Notes: generated by a model not told the origin, from the letters alone. Counted from the stretch's first letter, positions 54,656 to 62,890 are shown. The stretch: DNA of 64,000 nt from Thioalkalivibrio sp. ALJ21 (GCF_000378605.1 NZ_KB905155.1:434001-498000); one strand, 5' to 3'. A program made the numbers and translations.

Positions 54656-55894
54656 ATGCTTTCCTGGGACGATCCGATCGCAGCCATCAAAGGCGAAGGC
54701 CAGAAAGAACCCGCCGTCCGCCCCGGCATGGGCTTTCAGGAGAACGAAGCCCTGATGAGCACCGCCGGCGCCGCACCCAGCGTGCCGCCGGAGCCGGAAA
54801 ACGCCGGCCAGCCGCTGGCCGAGCCGAACGAAGACGCCCTGACCGGCACCGGTCTGGAAGACCTGGAGATGGGTGCCGAGCGCATCCGCGTCGATGACAA
54901 GAAGATCATCAACTGCCACGCGGACCTCAACCAGCTCGTGCCCTTCAAGTACAAGTGGGCCTGGCAGAAGTACCTGGACGGCTGCGCCAACCACTGGATG
55001 CCGCAGGAAATCAACATGAACGCGGACATCGCCCTGTGGAAGGACCCGAATGGTCTGACCGAGGACGAGCGCACCATCGTCAAGCGCAACCTCGGCTTCT
55101 TCTCCACCGCCGACTCGCTGGTGGCGAACAACCTGGTGCTGGCCGTGTACCGCCACATCACCAACCCCGAGTGCCGCCAGTACCTGCTGCGTCAGGCTTT
55201 CGAGGAGGCGCTGCACACCCACGCCTACCAGTACTGCGTCGAGTCTCTGGGCCTGGACGAGGGCGAGATCTTCAACATGTACCGCGAGGTGCCCTCCGTG
55301 GCCACCAAGGCGGAGTGGGCGCTGCCGTTCACCAAGCACCTGGCGGACCCGAACTTCCGCACCGGTACGCCGGAGGCGGACCAGAAGCTGCTGCGCGAGC
55401 TGATCGCCTTCTACGTCGTGTTCGAGGGCATCTTCTTCTACGTCGGCTTCGTGCAGATCCTCTCCATGGGCCGGCGCAACAAGATGACCGGTGTGGCCGA
55501 ACAGTTCCAGTACATCCTGCGCGACGAGTCCATGCACATGAACTTCGGCATCGACGTGATCAACCAGATCAAGCTCGAAAACCCGCACCTGTGGACCGAA
55601 GACTTCAAGAACGAGATGCGCACCCTGATCTCGGATGCCGTCGAGCTGGAGGCGCAGTACGCCCGCGACACCATGCCCCGCGGCGTGCTCGGCATGAATG
55701 CCCAGATGTTCGAGGAATACCTGCACTTCATCGCCAACCGCCGCTGCGCCCAGATCGGCCTGGCCGAGCTGTACCCGGGGGCCGACAACCCGTTCCCGTG
55801 GATGAGCGAGGTGCTCGATCTGAAGAAGGAGAAAAACTTCTTTGAGACGCGGGTTACGGAGTATCAGACGGGTGGGGCGTTGAGCTGGGATTGA
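54656..55894 (+). CDS. nrdB: Class Ia ribonucleoside-diphosphate reductase, beta subunit
   Basis: 412 residues. It holds the diferric-tyrosyl radical: metal ligands Asp in [10 protein letters not shown] (about 125), Glu and His in [12 protein letters not shown] (about 182-187) with the radical Tyr four residues after the His, Glu in VVFEGIFFY, and Glu and His in [10 protein letters not shown]. The N-terminus MLSWDDP and the C-terminal GGALSWD are typical; the tail binds NrdA. The first 75 residues are a Pro/Glu/Ala-rich extension. GAGGGG lies upstream of ATG. A terminator follows. Confidence 0.96.
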   Translation: MLSWDDPIAAIKGEGQKEPAVRPGMGFQENEALMSTAGAAPSVPPEPENAGQPLAEPNEDALTGTGLEDLEMGAERIRVDDKKIINCHADLNQLVPFKYKWAWQKYLDGCANHWMPQEINMNADIALWKDPNGLTEDERTIVKRNLGFFSTADSLVANNLVLAVYRHITNPECRQYLLRQAFEEALHTHAYQYCVESLGLDEGEIFNMYREVPSVATKAEWALPFTKHLADPNFRTGTPEADQKLLRELIAFYVVFEGIFFYVGFVQILSMGRRNKMTGVAEQFQYILRDESMHMNFGIDVINQIKLENPHLWTEDFKNEMRTLISDAVELEAQYARDTMPRGVLGMNAQMFEEYLHFIANRRCAQIGLAELYPGADNPFPWMSEVLDLKKEKNFFETRVTEYQTGGALSWD

Positions 55895-55954
55895 GGCTGG
55901 GAAGCCGAGCCCTAACGAAGCGGAGCCAGGGAAATGGCCTTGCAGGAACAGAAG

Positions 55955-55985
55955 AGGGCGCCGGGAGACGGCGCCCTTTCTGTTT
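55955..55985 (+). terminator. Rho-independent terminator of nrdAB
   Basis: AGGGCGCC (55955-55962) and GGCGCCCT (55970-55977) form a perfect stem with a 7-nt loop, followed by TTCTGTTTG. It is 60 bp after the nrdB stop. Confidence 0.85.
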
Positions 55986-56012
55986 GTTCGCTTTGGATAT
56001 GAGGGGGAAACC

Positions 56013-56090
56013 ATGAACTCGCCCCCCCCCCCCCCCCCCCCCTCTGGCCCGGAGTTGGCTAGAACTCAAAACAGTTGGATCGACCACTGA
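56013..56090 (+). other. Possible 25-residue leader ORF carrying a 21-C tract
   Basis: GAGGGG at 56001-56006 precedes ATG 56013, which reads MNS, seven Pro codons, then SGPELARTQNSWIDH and TGA. The proline run is the homopolymer 56022-56042 (21 C). Expression is unproven; length changes in the tract would shift the frame. The rest of the 322-bp gap to 56217 shows only the nrdAB terminator. Confidence 0.3.
56022..56042. repeat. Poly-C homopolymer, 21 bases
   Basis: An uninterrupted run of 21 C residues in an otherwise mixed sequence. Such tracts are hotspots for slippage (phase variation) and also for sequencing or assembly error. Confidence 0.9.
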
Positions 56091-56216
56091 GGCACGTCAT
56101 GGAGGGTGACACGCAGGGAGAGTGGATGGCGCTGGAAGGGTCCTGATGTCGGGACCACCGCAGATGAATGGAAGAGGTCGCACGTGGGTTTCGTTTGTGA
56201 AATGGATTGACTAAAG

Positions 56217-56693
56217 ATGAACATCTATCGGTTTTTGCACGTTTCTCCGATTCCGGAAGGTATTCGCCTGCGTCTGCGACGATATTTTATGGATCGGGAG
56301 CTATACCGGGAGCGTTTTCGCGTCATGAAGGCAGGCGGAAACGTGGATGATATCTGGGAGGATGGTACCTGGCGGTTTGAGTATCAGCTACTTGAAGAAG
56401 ACGAAGCTAGTTTTCATTCACAACAGCTCTTGAGGCGCGCTCGAGTCCTGCGAATTCCACCACCCCCGATATTTGAGGGTGATGTTTTGTCCGAGGACTA
56501 TGAGCGGAGTGGATTGGATGGACGCCGCTATTATTTGTCGCTCTTAGGGGAGCAGAAGGTTCGATCGGCGATCCGTGAAGAAGAAAAATATCGGTCGGAA
56601 CGTTGGGCAAGGCGTATTCCTTATATTACTGCAATTAGTGGGCTCGTTGGAATGTTCACTGGTCTTGTTGCGGTCTTGGTCAATTGGGCGTAA
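56217..56693 (+). CDS. Small tail-anchored membrane protein, unknown
   Basis: 158 residues. A charged cytoplasmic-type region (MNIYRFLHVSPIPEGIRLRL and further Arg/Glu-rich stretches) is followed by a single C-terminal membrane segment (about 137-157: ITAISGLVGMFTGLVAVLV). The family is not recognised. Base composition is AT-richer than nrdAB. The next gene follows after 250 bp on the same strand. Confidence 0.65.
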   Translation: MNIYRFLHVSPIPEGIRLRLRRYFMDRELYRERFRVMKAGGNVDDIWEDGTWRFEYQLLEEDEASFHSQQLLRRARVLRIPPPPIFEGDVLSEDYERSGLDGRRYYLSLLGEQKVRSAIREEEKYRSERWARRIPYITAISGLVGMFTGLVAVLVNWA

Positions 56694-56940
56694 ACCCACC
56701 GAAATAACGGATTGCGCCAAAAGAGACCCCTCGATTGCGAGAGCGCATGAGGTCGATTGTCTCGGGTTAAAAGGGAGGGACTGGGATCGCTCCGGACATG
56801 GCGCGAGTCAAGAAAACACCGGCCTAGGTTTTGGCGACGGGAGGCGGGTCATGCGCGGGCTACCGCTTGTATGTGTGAGGTCCGGTCCCTGTTGGGGTCA
56901 AAATCTCGGGATCCGAGTGTCGTGGGGAACAGGTGCTGTA

Positions 56941-58263
56941 ATGACTTTCGAAACATTACAAGATACGTTTATTTCTTATGGTAGGCTTCTCGAGGCAGAC
57001 ACTTTAGGTTCGTTTGATTTTTTTACCTGTATCATTTGCCTAGATAGCATTGATTCTGGTTGTTTTGAAAATATGATGGAAGCTCGGAAAAATGAAGATT
57101 ATCTTTATTTGTCAAAGCTAGTTCCTTTATTGGTTCACGAGTTTACGCATTTTATTGATTCGACTTCTACAGTTTGGGGTATGAATCATCTGCGGAAAAT
57201 GAATGATGCGTATTGCTCAAATGACGGTAAAGGAGGCTCGGAAAACGACTTCTATAAAGCCAAATTGTTTTTAGATCACGTTAGATCATTGCGCCTACCC
57301 AGTTACTACACGTTGGTGGAGGAAAACAACAGATCATCCCGGCCGTGGCAGTCGAATATAACAATGGGTAAGCAGTTCGACTTAGATGGTAAAGTATCGG
57401 AAGTTCCCATTCTGTTTTCGCGCTTTACAAATCATCGGGGAGAATTGTTGGCCAGATCCCCCGTTTCGACGGTATCACTTCTTGAAGCTTCAGCAATGTC
57501 GGTGGAGATGGTCGCTCGCTTGGGGTTGATAAATGAACTGGGCGATGATGCGCGAATAGTAGAGCAGGCGAGGTTTGAAAAAGAGGCACTTGATTATATC
57601 TATAATAAAAACATAACAGAGTATTCGGTTTGTGTGCACATAGTAGCGAATCAGCTTCAATGTAAAGATCTATTTGTCGCTTTCGGTATTTGCTCGACAA
57701 TTAGCCGTTTAGTGTTGAACTTCCCCAAGGCGTTAATTCCCAGAATACTAGAAGTCGCGAAACTACACGATATTCTTGGTGTTCCCGGCTCGCATGAGCT
57801 CGCGGGTCGGGCGAAGGTTGGAGTGGAGAGCCATGACCTTGGTATTTTATACTATTTGATCTGTTGCGCTCTTCCCAAAGACTCCGCGGATACGAAGGAG
57901 AAGTTTATCTCGGGCTTGGAAATCGCGCTGAGTGAACTTGGCGTCTCCGTGGCGCTGCTTATCGAGGAAGCAACGCGGGAGGTTGAGCAAATAAATGAAG
58001 AGCTACAAGTGAGCGGGCTGGATGTCATAAAGGTGTTGTCGCAAGCAGGAATTTATAATTTTCGGGAAATTCCATTTTTTGATGCGGGCTTGGATCTTTC
58101 AAACCTAGCACTTCCGTCTGTTTATCTGGGAGATGGTGCCGAGGTGAGAGTGTTTGGTCGGGAGGGGCTCCGTTTGAATGATTTGGGTCTCGACGAGATA
58201 TTCGGAGAGTTATATGAAGGACAAGAATGGGTGGAAAGATTTTCGGAGGCTTGCATCGCGTAA
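56941..58263 (+). CDS. Unknown protein with HExxH zinc-peptidase motif
   Basis: 440 residues from ATG 56941 with AGGTG about five bases upstream; an in-frame extension to 56575 overlaps the previous gene and is rejected. Near the N-terminus, LVPLLVHEFTHFIDSTSTVW (about 60-78) gives HEFTH followed by an Asp, a gluzincin-like zinc site; SLLEASAMSVEMVARLGLI (about 180-198) may provide a third ligand Glu. The remainder is helical with no known domain. The gene is markedly AT-rich, stands alone among RAYT repeats, and looks horizontally acquired. A peptidase role, perhaps in defence, is inference. Confidence 0.7.
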   Translation: MTFETLQDTFISYGRLLEADTLGSFDFFTCIICLDSIDSGCFENMMEARKNEDYLYLSKLVPLLVHEFTHFIDSTSTVWGMNHLRKMNDAYCSNDGKGGSENDFYKAKLFLDHVRSLRLPSYYTLVEENNRSSRPWQSNITMGKQFDLDGKVSEVPILFSRFTNHRGELLARSPVSTVSLLEASAMSVEMVARLGLINELGDDARIVEQARFEKEALDYIYNKNITEYSVCVHIVANQLQCKDLFVAFGICSTISRLVLNFPKALIPRILEVAKLHDILGVPGSHELAGRAKVGVESHDLGILYYLICCALPKDSADTKEKFISGLEIALSELGVSVALLIEEATREVEQINEELQVSGLDVIKVLSQAGIYNFREIPFFDAGLDLSNLALPSVYLGDGAEVRVFGREGLRLNDLGLDEIFGELYEGQEWVERFSEACIA

Positions 58264-58290
58264 CGAAGGAACAAATGAGCGCGGCGGCAA

Positions 58291-58465
58291 GAAGGGGACA
58301 CCCATGATTTCTTGCAGCATGGACTAAGTGCCAAGGGAAGGTTGGAAGAAGAAGATGGCACCCATGGTTTATTGACGGCCCGAGGTGGGCTGTCTACAGG
58401 GTTCAGGGGGCGGGGCTCGGAGGGTGCGAGGATGACACTAGCCAGGATGGAGCTCGCCTCGGGAA
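58291..58465. repeat. Decayed RAYT type-A leader and start
   Basis: GGGGACACCCATGATTTCTT (58294-58313) and a second degenerate copy (58351-58378) are followed by CGAGGTGGGCTGTCTA and a decayed RAYT start (atgacactagccaggatgg, 58432-58450), parallel to the intact leader before 59240. No transposase frame survives. Confidence 0.75.
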
Positions 58466-58475
58466 ACGCGAGTTG

Positions 58476-58504
58476 GCCCCGATGAATGTTCATCGGGGCT
58501 TTCT
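58476..58504 (+). terminator. Strong hairpin with short U-tract
   Basis: GCCCCGATGA (58476-58485) and TCATCGGGGC (58490-58499) form a perfect 10-bp stem with loop ATGT, followed by TTTCT on the plus strand. It lies between convergent genes and could serve both; the plus-strand gene ends 213 bp before it, and the minus-strand gene ends 4 bp beyond it. Confidence 0.75.
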
Positions 58505-58507
58505 GGC

Positions 58508-59044
58508 CTAAAACTGATCGGATAGTTCAGCTTTATCCCGATTAAGTTGCCATTCCACGTATTTGGGGGTGCGATAGGCTATAGACGGCATGAGGGTCCC
58601 GGTAGGCTGGACAGGACTCCGCTGTGCGCGGATGTGGATACCACTTTCCGACATGTACTCGAGATGGTTGTCGTCGATGCGTCTTGGTTCTCCGTAGAGA
58701 TTGTTCAAGGCGCGCTTGATAGGGATCCAACTTTCTTGAGTGTAAGCGGCGGTTGCAGAAACCAAGAGACCGTCACTGCTGAAGGAAGTCGCGATCATTG
58801 TGAGGTTCTCGATGCCTGCCAGGCCGCCAAGGGGGCTCAATGCAACGTATCCGGGATGATCGGAATATGCCCGATCCGGATTCACGCCCACTTCAGTAAG
58901 ATTCATGTGAGGGCTCAGGTGCTCGTGTACATCCGAAAAAGTCATCTTACCGACTTCTAGGTTCAGCGGGCCCGTCGCGTGAGTCGTTAATGGAAAAAAC
59001 AGGGTGAATGCTATCGCTAATCCCTTAAGGGTAGTATGTCTCAT
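58508..59044 (-). CDS. Exported protein of unknown function
   Basis: 178 residues with a clear signal peptide (MRHTTLKGLAIAFTLFFPLT then THATG). The mature part contains LNLEVGKMTFSDVHEHLSPH, GGLAGIENLTMIATSF and RALNNLYGEPRRIDDNHLEY, suggesting a small periplasmic domain like those that gauge residue pairs in BamE-like or lipoprotein folds, but no family is recognised. It ends right at a strong hairpin. RAYT repeats flank it on both sides. Confidence 0.7.
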   Translation of the reverse strand: MRHTTLKGLAIAFTLFFPLTTHATGPLNLEVGKMTFSDVHEHLSPHMNLTEVGVNPDRAYSDHPGYVALSPLGGLAGIENLTMIATSFSSDGLLVSATAAYTQESWIPIKRALNNLYGEPRRIDDNHLEYMSESGIHIRAQRSPVQPTGTLMPSIAYRTPKYVEWQLNRDKAELSDQF

Positions 59045-59114
59045 CGCCTTTTGGCTCCTTGGTTTTAGGTGGGTTTTAGCTGTGAAAGTCGAGTATGTTA
59101 GCCGAAACAGAAGA

Positions 59115-59239
59115 AGAGGACACCGACGATTGCTTGACGGTCTGATAGGTCAAAGAAGAGGACACCCATGATTTCTTGACGGTCTGATGCGGGCTGTCTA
59201 GGTTTGTGGGGGAGTGCATGGACTAGGGAGGGTCCGGAG
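59115..59239. repeat. RAYT type-A leader
   Basis: It contains two copies of the GGACACCCATGATTTCTTG motif (one degenerate at 59117, one at about 59159), the segment GGTCTGATGCGGGCTGTCTA, and GGGAGGGTCCGGAG directly before the truncated transposase start. The same leader recurs at 58349, 59706 and 60421. Confidence 0.85.
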
Positions 59240-59530
59240 ATGACGCGAGCCAGGAAGGAGCTCGTCTCGGTCGAGACGACGCCGTATTACCACTGTATTT
59301 GTCGCTGTGTTCGCCGCGCGTTCCTGTGCGGCGAGGATTCCTATTCGGGCAAGAACTACGAGCACCGGCGCGGCTGGGTGCTGGAGCGCCTGCGCGTGCT
59401 GCAGGGCGTGTTCGCGGTGGACGTGTGCGCGTACGCGGTGATGTCGAACCATTATCACCTGGTGGTGCGGCTGGATTCGGATCGGGCGGCGGGATGGAGC
59501 GAAGACGAGGTGATGGAGCGCTGGAAATAG
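59240..59530 (+). pseudogene. REP-associated tyrosine transposase type A, 3'-truncated
   Basis: 96 residues starting MTRARKELVSVETTPYYHCI, then CRCVRRAFLCGEDSYSG and AYAVMSNHYHLVVRLDSD with the HUH motif (HYH). Full RAYT proteins of this group are over 200-300 residues and carry a catalytic Tyr further on. The frame here ends with GERWK-like DEVMERWK and a TAG that belongs to the boundary of an inserted type-B element (AAATAG-CGGGGTCGG), so it has lost its catalytic Tyr. Confidence 0.85.
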
Positions 59531-59702
59531 CGGGGTCGGACCACGGTAAGCCTCGGAAAGATCCGAGGAAAATGGTCTATAAAGGGTGTAATTCGAGCTT
59601 ATAGGGGCCATTTTGGCCAGCAAAAAGGGCCTTCTAGGGAGGGAAGCCATAACACGGACGAATCGCTATCACTTGCCGGGCCATGTCTGACATATCACAC
59701 AC
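59531..59702 (+). pseudogene. RAYT type-B leader and decayed start
   Basis: It begins CGGGGTCGGACCACGGTAA and parallels 60481-60653. The start codon has become ATA, the next codons match (RTNRYHLPGHV against PRANRHHLPGHV), and the Trp codon is now TGA. The copy breaks off near 59702, where a type-A leader begins. Confidence 0.85.
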
Positions 59703-59705
59703 CGA

Positions 59706-59835
59706 AAGAAGGGACACCCATTATTTCTTGACGGTCTTAGGCGGGCTGTCTAGGTTTCAGGGGGAGTGCATGGACCAGGGAGGGTCCGGAGATGACGCGA
59801 GCCAGGAGACAAAGAAGAGGACACCCATGATATCG
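59706..59835. repeat. Second RAYT type-A leader with first codons
   Basis: GGGACACCCATTATTTCTTG, then GCGGGCTGTCTAGGTTTCAG, AGGGAGGGTCCGGAG and ATGACGCGAGCCAGGAG, the first codons of RAYT type A, after which the sequence diverts into another GAGGACACCCATGATATC copy (59817-59834). It is a leader without transposase. Confidence 0.8.
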
Positions 59836-59908
59836 GGTGTGTCTCGTACTAGAGAGACAAATAGATAAGAATTAGGACGTTGGTGCACTGGTATCGCGGG
59901 GATTGGTA

Positions 59909-60400
59909 ATGGACTTCTGGCAAACGATTCTCGCCACTTTGATCGGCGGCTCAATCAGTCTTGTGGCTGTGACGTTGACAAATAAACATCAGTGGCGCGT
60001 CGAGAGTTCAAGGAAGAGGCTTGAGAAAATCGAGCAAGCCCACGTGCTTACTATTAAGATAGGCGATCTCTACCGAAGGATGTGTGGGGAGCATCTCGCG
60101 AGTTTGGTCTTGCGTGAGAGCAAGCCGGTTGATGCGCTTGGTGAAAAAGTGCCGTTTGAAGAACTCAAGATGCTCGTAGACTTCTATGCGCCAGAGTTGT
60201 CATGGCGATATGAAGAAGTGCTGCAGGCGACTCAGAAGGATTACGGGAAGATCCATGTTCAGATGATTTCTATTAACAAGTTGAGTGATGAAGAACGTAG
60301 TCAGTTGAAGTCATCAATTATGGATCGTCAAAGTGATATAGAAGAGAAGGTTAAGCAATTGCAAGACGGGCTGGTGGATATGGGCCGGAGGTATGTTTAG
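59909..60400 (+). CDS. Membrane-anchored coiled-coil protein, unknown
   Basis: 163 residues from ATG 59909 (the open frame extends two codons earlier to a TTG). One N-terminal membrane segment (MDFWQTILATLIGGSISLVA) is followed by a basic stretch (KHQWRVESSRKRLEKIEQAH) and predicted helices with heptad-like spacing to the end (IMDRQSDIEEKVKQLQDGLV). It is AT-richer than the core genes and lies between two RAYT leaders, so it is probably carried cargo. The family is unknown. Confidence 0.6.
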   Translation: MDFWQTILATLIGGSISLVAVTLTNKHQWRVESSRKRLEKIEQAHVLTIKIGDLYRRMCGEHLASLVLRESKPVDALGEKVPFEELKMLVDFYAPELSWRYEEVLQATQKDYGKIHVQMISINKLSDEERSQLKSSIMDRQSDIEEKVKQLQDGLVDMGRRYV

Positions 60401-60420
60401 AAGGGGCGCGCCTGCTGCGA

Positions 60421-60596
60421 AAGAAGGGGACACCCATGATTTCTTGACGGTCTGAGGCGGGCTGTCTAGGTTAAAATAACGGGGTCGGACCACGGTAACC
60501 CTCGGAAAGATCGATGGAAAACGGTTTAGAAAGGGTGTAATTCGAGCTTATCGCGGCCATTTGGGCCAGGAAATGGGCCTTCCAGGGAGGGAAGCC
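60421..60596. repeat. Type-A leader interrupted by type-B leader
   Basis: GGGGACACCCATGATTTCTT and GCGGGCTGTCTAGGTT (60426-60473) are a type-A leader cut off at CTAGGTT. At 60474-60480 the boundary AAAATAA joins the type-B leader CGGGGTCGGACCACGGTAA (60481-60499), which runs to GGGAGGGAAGCC before the RAYT start at 60597. Confidence 0.85.
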
Positions 60597-61334
60597 ATGC
60601 CACGGGCGAATCGCCATCACTTGCCGGGCCATGTCTGGCATATCACCCACCGGTGCCATAAGCAGGAGTTTCTGCTGAAGTTCGCGCGCGACCGCCGGTT
60701 GTGGCGCTACTGGTTATATCAAGCGCGGCGACGCTACGGGCTGTGTGCGTTGAATTACATCGTCACGTCCAACCACGTGCACCTGCTGGTGCGTGATGAG
60801 GGCCGTGGCGAGATCCCGCGGGCCATGCAGTTGATCGCGGGGCGGGTCGGCCAGGCCTACAACCGGCGCAAGGGCCGGAAGGGCGCGTTCTGGGAGGACC
60901 GCTACCACGCCACGGCGGTAGAGACCGGCACCCATCTGGCGCGTTGTCTGGTGTACATCGACCTGAATATGGTGCGGGCGGGGGTGGTGCAGCATCCGCG
61001 CGAATGGCAAGCCAGCGGTTATCGAGAGATCCAGGACCCTCCGGATCGGTACCGCGTGATTGACCAGCAAGCGCTACAGGAGTCACTGGAGATCGGTTCA
61101 TTGCCAGAGCTGAGGCAATGTCATCGAATGTGGGTAGACGATGCGCTAGCGTCGGATCGTGCCAGTCGGGACGATCGTTGGACGACGTGCGTGGCCGTGG
61201 GTAGTCGGCCGTATGTGGACGAAGTTCAGAAGGCATTGGGGATACGCTCGCCGGGGCGCGAGGTAGAAGAGTTGGGGGATACGGCGTGCGTTCGTGAGGA
61301 TGCTGCGGGTTATGCCATGGACGGGCGGTTTTGA
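60597..61334 (+). CDS. REP-associated tyrosine transposase (RAYT, Y1 HUH family), type B
   Basis: 245 residues: MPRANRHHLPGHVWHITHRC, HKQEFLLKFARDRRLWRYW, then the HUH motif in LNYIVTSNHVHLLV (about 64-70), KGAFWEDRYHATAVE and the catalytic Tyr in RCLVYIDLNMVRAGV (about 121). The Y1_Tnp domain is complete and intact. RAYTs recognise and cleave REP hairpins and are thought to spread them. The window has two REP families (47.7 and 48.6 kb) that could be substrates. GGGAGGG lies about six bases before ATG. The C-terminal 90 residues are less conserved. Confidence 0.92.
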   Translation: MPRANRHHLPGHVWHITHRCHKQEFLLKFARDRRLWRYWLYQARRRYGLCALNYIVTSNHVHLLVRDEGRGEIPRAMQLIAGRVGQAYNRRKGRKGAFWEDRYHATAVETGTHLARCLVYIDLNMVRAGVVQHPREWQASGYREIQDPPDRYRVIDQQALQESLEIGSLPELRQCHRMWVDDALASDRASRDDRWTTCVAVGSRPYVDEVQKALGIRSPGREVEELGDTACVREDAAGYAMDGRF

Positions 61335-61421
61335 CCATGAAAATGGCGGATAAGGCATTCATGGACGGGCTCTGGACTGAAAATGCGATTTGAAACAGTC
61401 AGGTAGCGAGGTCCGACCCCG

Positions 61422-61583
61422 ATCTTTCGCCTGGAGTGGTACCCACGCCTCGCGCACGCAACGCCCGCGCAGCTGCGTATCTGGGAGATCTCCGCCGGAG
61501 GCTACGGAATTCACTGGCCAAAGCTCGACGAAGACCTGAGCACTGAAGGGCTGCTGCGAGGCGCACCTGCGCCTGCTCGGTAG
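61422..61583 (+). pseudogene. DUF2442 antitoxin-like gene, 3' fragment
   Basis: 54 codons without a start: IFRLEWYPRLAHATPAQLRI, then ISAGGYGIHWPKLDEDLSTE and GLLRGAPAPAR before TAG. This is the conserved end of DUF2442 proteins (WYPRL..A, GIHWP-LDEDIS-EGLL). The 5' part is missing and the RAYT region ends just upstream, so the gene was truncated by that insertion or rearrangement. It is 7 bp before the CopG-like gene. Confidence 0.75.
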
Positions 61584-61590
61584 AATACTT

Positions 61591-61866
61591 ATGAGCAACA
61601 CCAAGACGAGTCCTGAGTTCCAGGACGAGGCGGAAGAACGAGCGTTCTGGGAAAGCCATGATTCCAGCGACGATGTCGATTGGGGCCGAGCCAAGGCCGT
61701 CGAGCTCCCGAACCTCAAGCCCTCCACCAAGACGATCTCGCTGCGCTTACCGGAGTCGCTTCTTGACCACATCATGATCGAGGCCAACAAGCGCGATATG
61801 CCGTATCAGTCCCTGATCAAGGCGTGGCTCGCGGACGATGTAAAGCAGGCTCGCAAGAAGGGCTAG
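61591..61866 (+). CDS. BrnA/CopG-type ribbon-helix-helix antitoxin-like protein
   Basis: 91 residues: SPEFQDEAEERAFWESHDSS, VDWGRAKAVELPNLKPSTKT, then ISLRLPESLLDHIMIEANKR and MPYQSLIKAWLADDV. The second half is a ribbon-helix-helix DNA-binding domain of the BrnA/CopG type. It normally pairs with a toxin such as BrnT; the gene upstream here is only a DUF2442 fragment, so the toxin is absent. It may be an orphan regulator. Confidence 0.82.
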   Translation: MSNTKTSPEFQDEAEERAFWESHDSSDDVDWGRAKAVELPNLKPSTKTISLRLPESLLDHIMIEANKRDMPYQSLIKAWLADDVKQARKKG

Positions 61867-61959
61867 CGGTTGGGTTGAGGGGCTGAGTTCTGTACGTGGA
61901 TGGGTAAGCCTGATCGGACTCGGGCCAATAGTAGTGATAAGCGACGCAAGGAGGCGCGC

Positions 61960-62610
61960 ATGGTTTTACTGATTTTGTATATCCCCGCAGTGCTGGTCGC
62001 ACTGGGAATCCTGTTTATGGCCAGGCGGGCCGCACTGGGGCCTCGGGTGCGGTACGCCCTCGCAACGCTGATTCTGCCCGTTGTCGTGCTCTTTGCAGGC
62101 TGGGCTATCGCCGGTGGCGACCCGTCGATGGGGCTGGCGCTGACGGTCTTGTTTCTGGGGTTTGTGGTCGTTCCCGCCGGTTTTGGTCGGATGTTCCTGC
62201 GGCGATACCCGTCCGTATCGCCAACGCAGGAGATGAATGTGAACCCGAAGCGGGACCCTTCGGTGACCGACGTGGCGGGGCAGGAGTCTGATGGCGCTGG
62301 GCACGAGTCCGATTCGGGGCATGGACACGATGTGGCGCCGAGGCAGGATGACCGGGCGCGGGCGATGCGGCTTGCCTTCATGGTGCATACGCCCGGAGCG
62401 ATGTTGCTGGGACTCGGCCTGGCAGAACGACTCGGAAACTCGGATCCGATCCTGCCGTGGTTCGAAAACGGCTGGGTGGTCGATGGCATGTTGCTTTTGG
62501 GGGTGGTGCTGATCGCGATCTCCACGCGGATAATTCTCGCCACGGTGTTCGGCCCGTCCTCCAAGGCGCGAGATTCGGGGAGCCTGGGCCGCCGGAACCC
62601 ACGCCTCTGA
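61960..62610 (+). CDS. Multi-pass membrane protein, unknown
   Basis: 216 residues with about five hydrophobic segments (VLLILYIPAVLVALGILFMA, VRYALATLILPVVVLFAGWA, SMGLALTVLFLGFVVVPAGF, then LAFMVHTPGAMLLGLGLA and VDGMLLLGVVLIAIS). A soluble acidic and His-rich loop lies between segments three and four (GHESDSGHGHDVAPRQDD). AAGGAGG lies six bases before ATG 61960. The family is not recognised; GC content is like the core. Confidence 0.7.
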   Translation: MVLLILYIPAVLVALGILFMARRAALGPRVRYALATLILPVVVLFAGWAIAGGDPSMGLALTVLFLGFVVVPAGFGRMFLRRYPSVSPTQEMNVNPKRDPSVTDVAGQESDGAGHESDSGHGHDVAPRQDDRARAMRLAFMVHTPGAMLLGLGLAERLGNSDPILPWFENGWVVDGMLLLGVVLIAISTRIILATVFGPSSKARDSGSLGRRNPRL

Positions 62611-62650
62611 CTCGCTGCGAAAGCAGAAAGACGAGTCATGGGGGGCGAGA

Positions 62651-62677
62651 AAGCGAAAAGAGGACACCCATGGTTTC
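62651..62677. repeat. RAYT type-A leader fragment
   Basis: AAAGAGGACACCCATGGTTT, matching the start of the type-A leaders upstream, joined directly to a truncated acetyltransferase gene. Confidence 0.7.
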
Positions 62678-62848
62678 TTGGAGCTCGTGCTGGCCGACCC
62701 GGACGTGCCGTATGTGATGGGCTGTGTGCGAGTGGGCAACCGGGCCTCCCAGCGCGCGTTTGCCAAGGCGGGTTTTCGCGTGGACCGGGGGTTCGATGAC
62801 GTGCCGTACGGGCCACACCTGCTGATGCTGCACTGCTGCGCGGGATAG
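62678..62848 (+). pseudogene. GNAT acetyltransferase, 3' fragment
   Basis: 57 codons: LELVLADPDVPYVMGCVRVG, then NRASQRAFAKAGFRVDRGFD and GPHLLMLHCC before TAG. N-x-x-S-x-R-x-F-x-K-x-G-F is the conserved C-terminal half of GNAT N-acetyltransferases, as in the AacA4-like group. The N-terminal two thirds are missing, replaced by the RAYT leader fragment. Confidence 0.75.
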
Positions 62849-62890
62849 CGCGGTCGGGCGCTGGGTTTCCGCCCGCGCTGGTTGTTGGGG

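Noticed and set aside
56575-56940. Longer version of the HExxH protein (562 codons)
   Set aside because: It would overlap the end of the preceding gene and begins with sequence of different character; ATG 56941 has a ribosome site and begins the AT-rich coding stretch.
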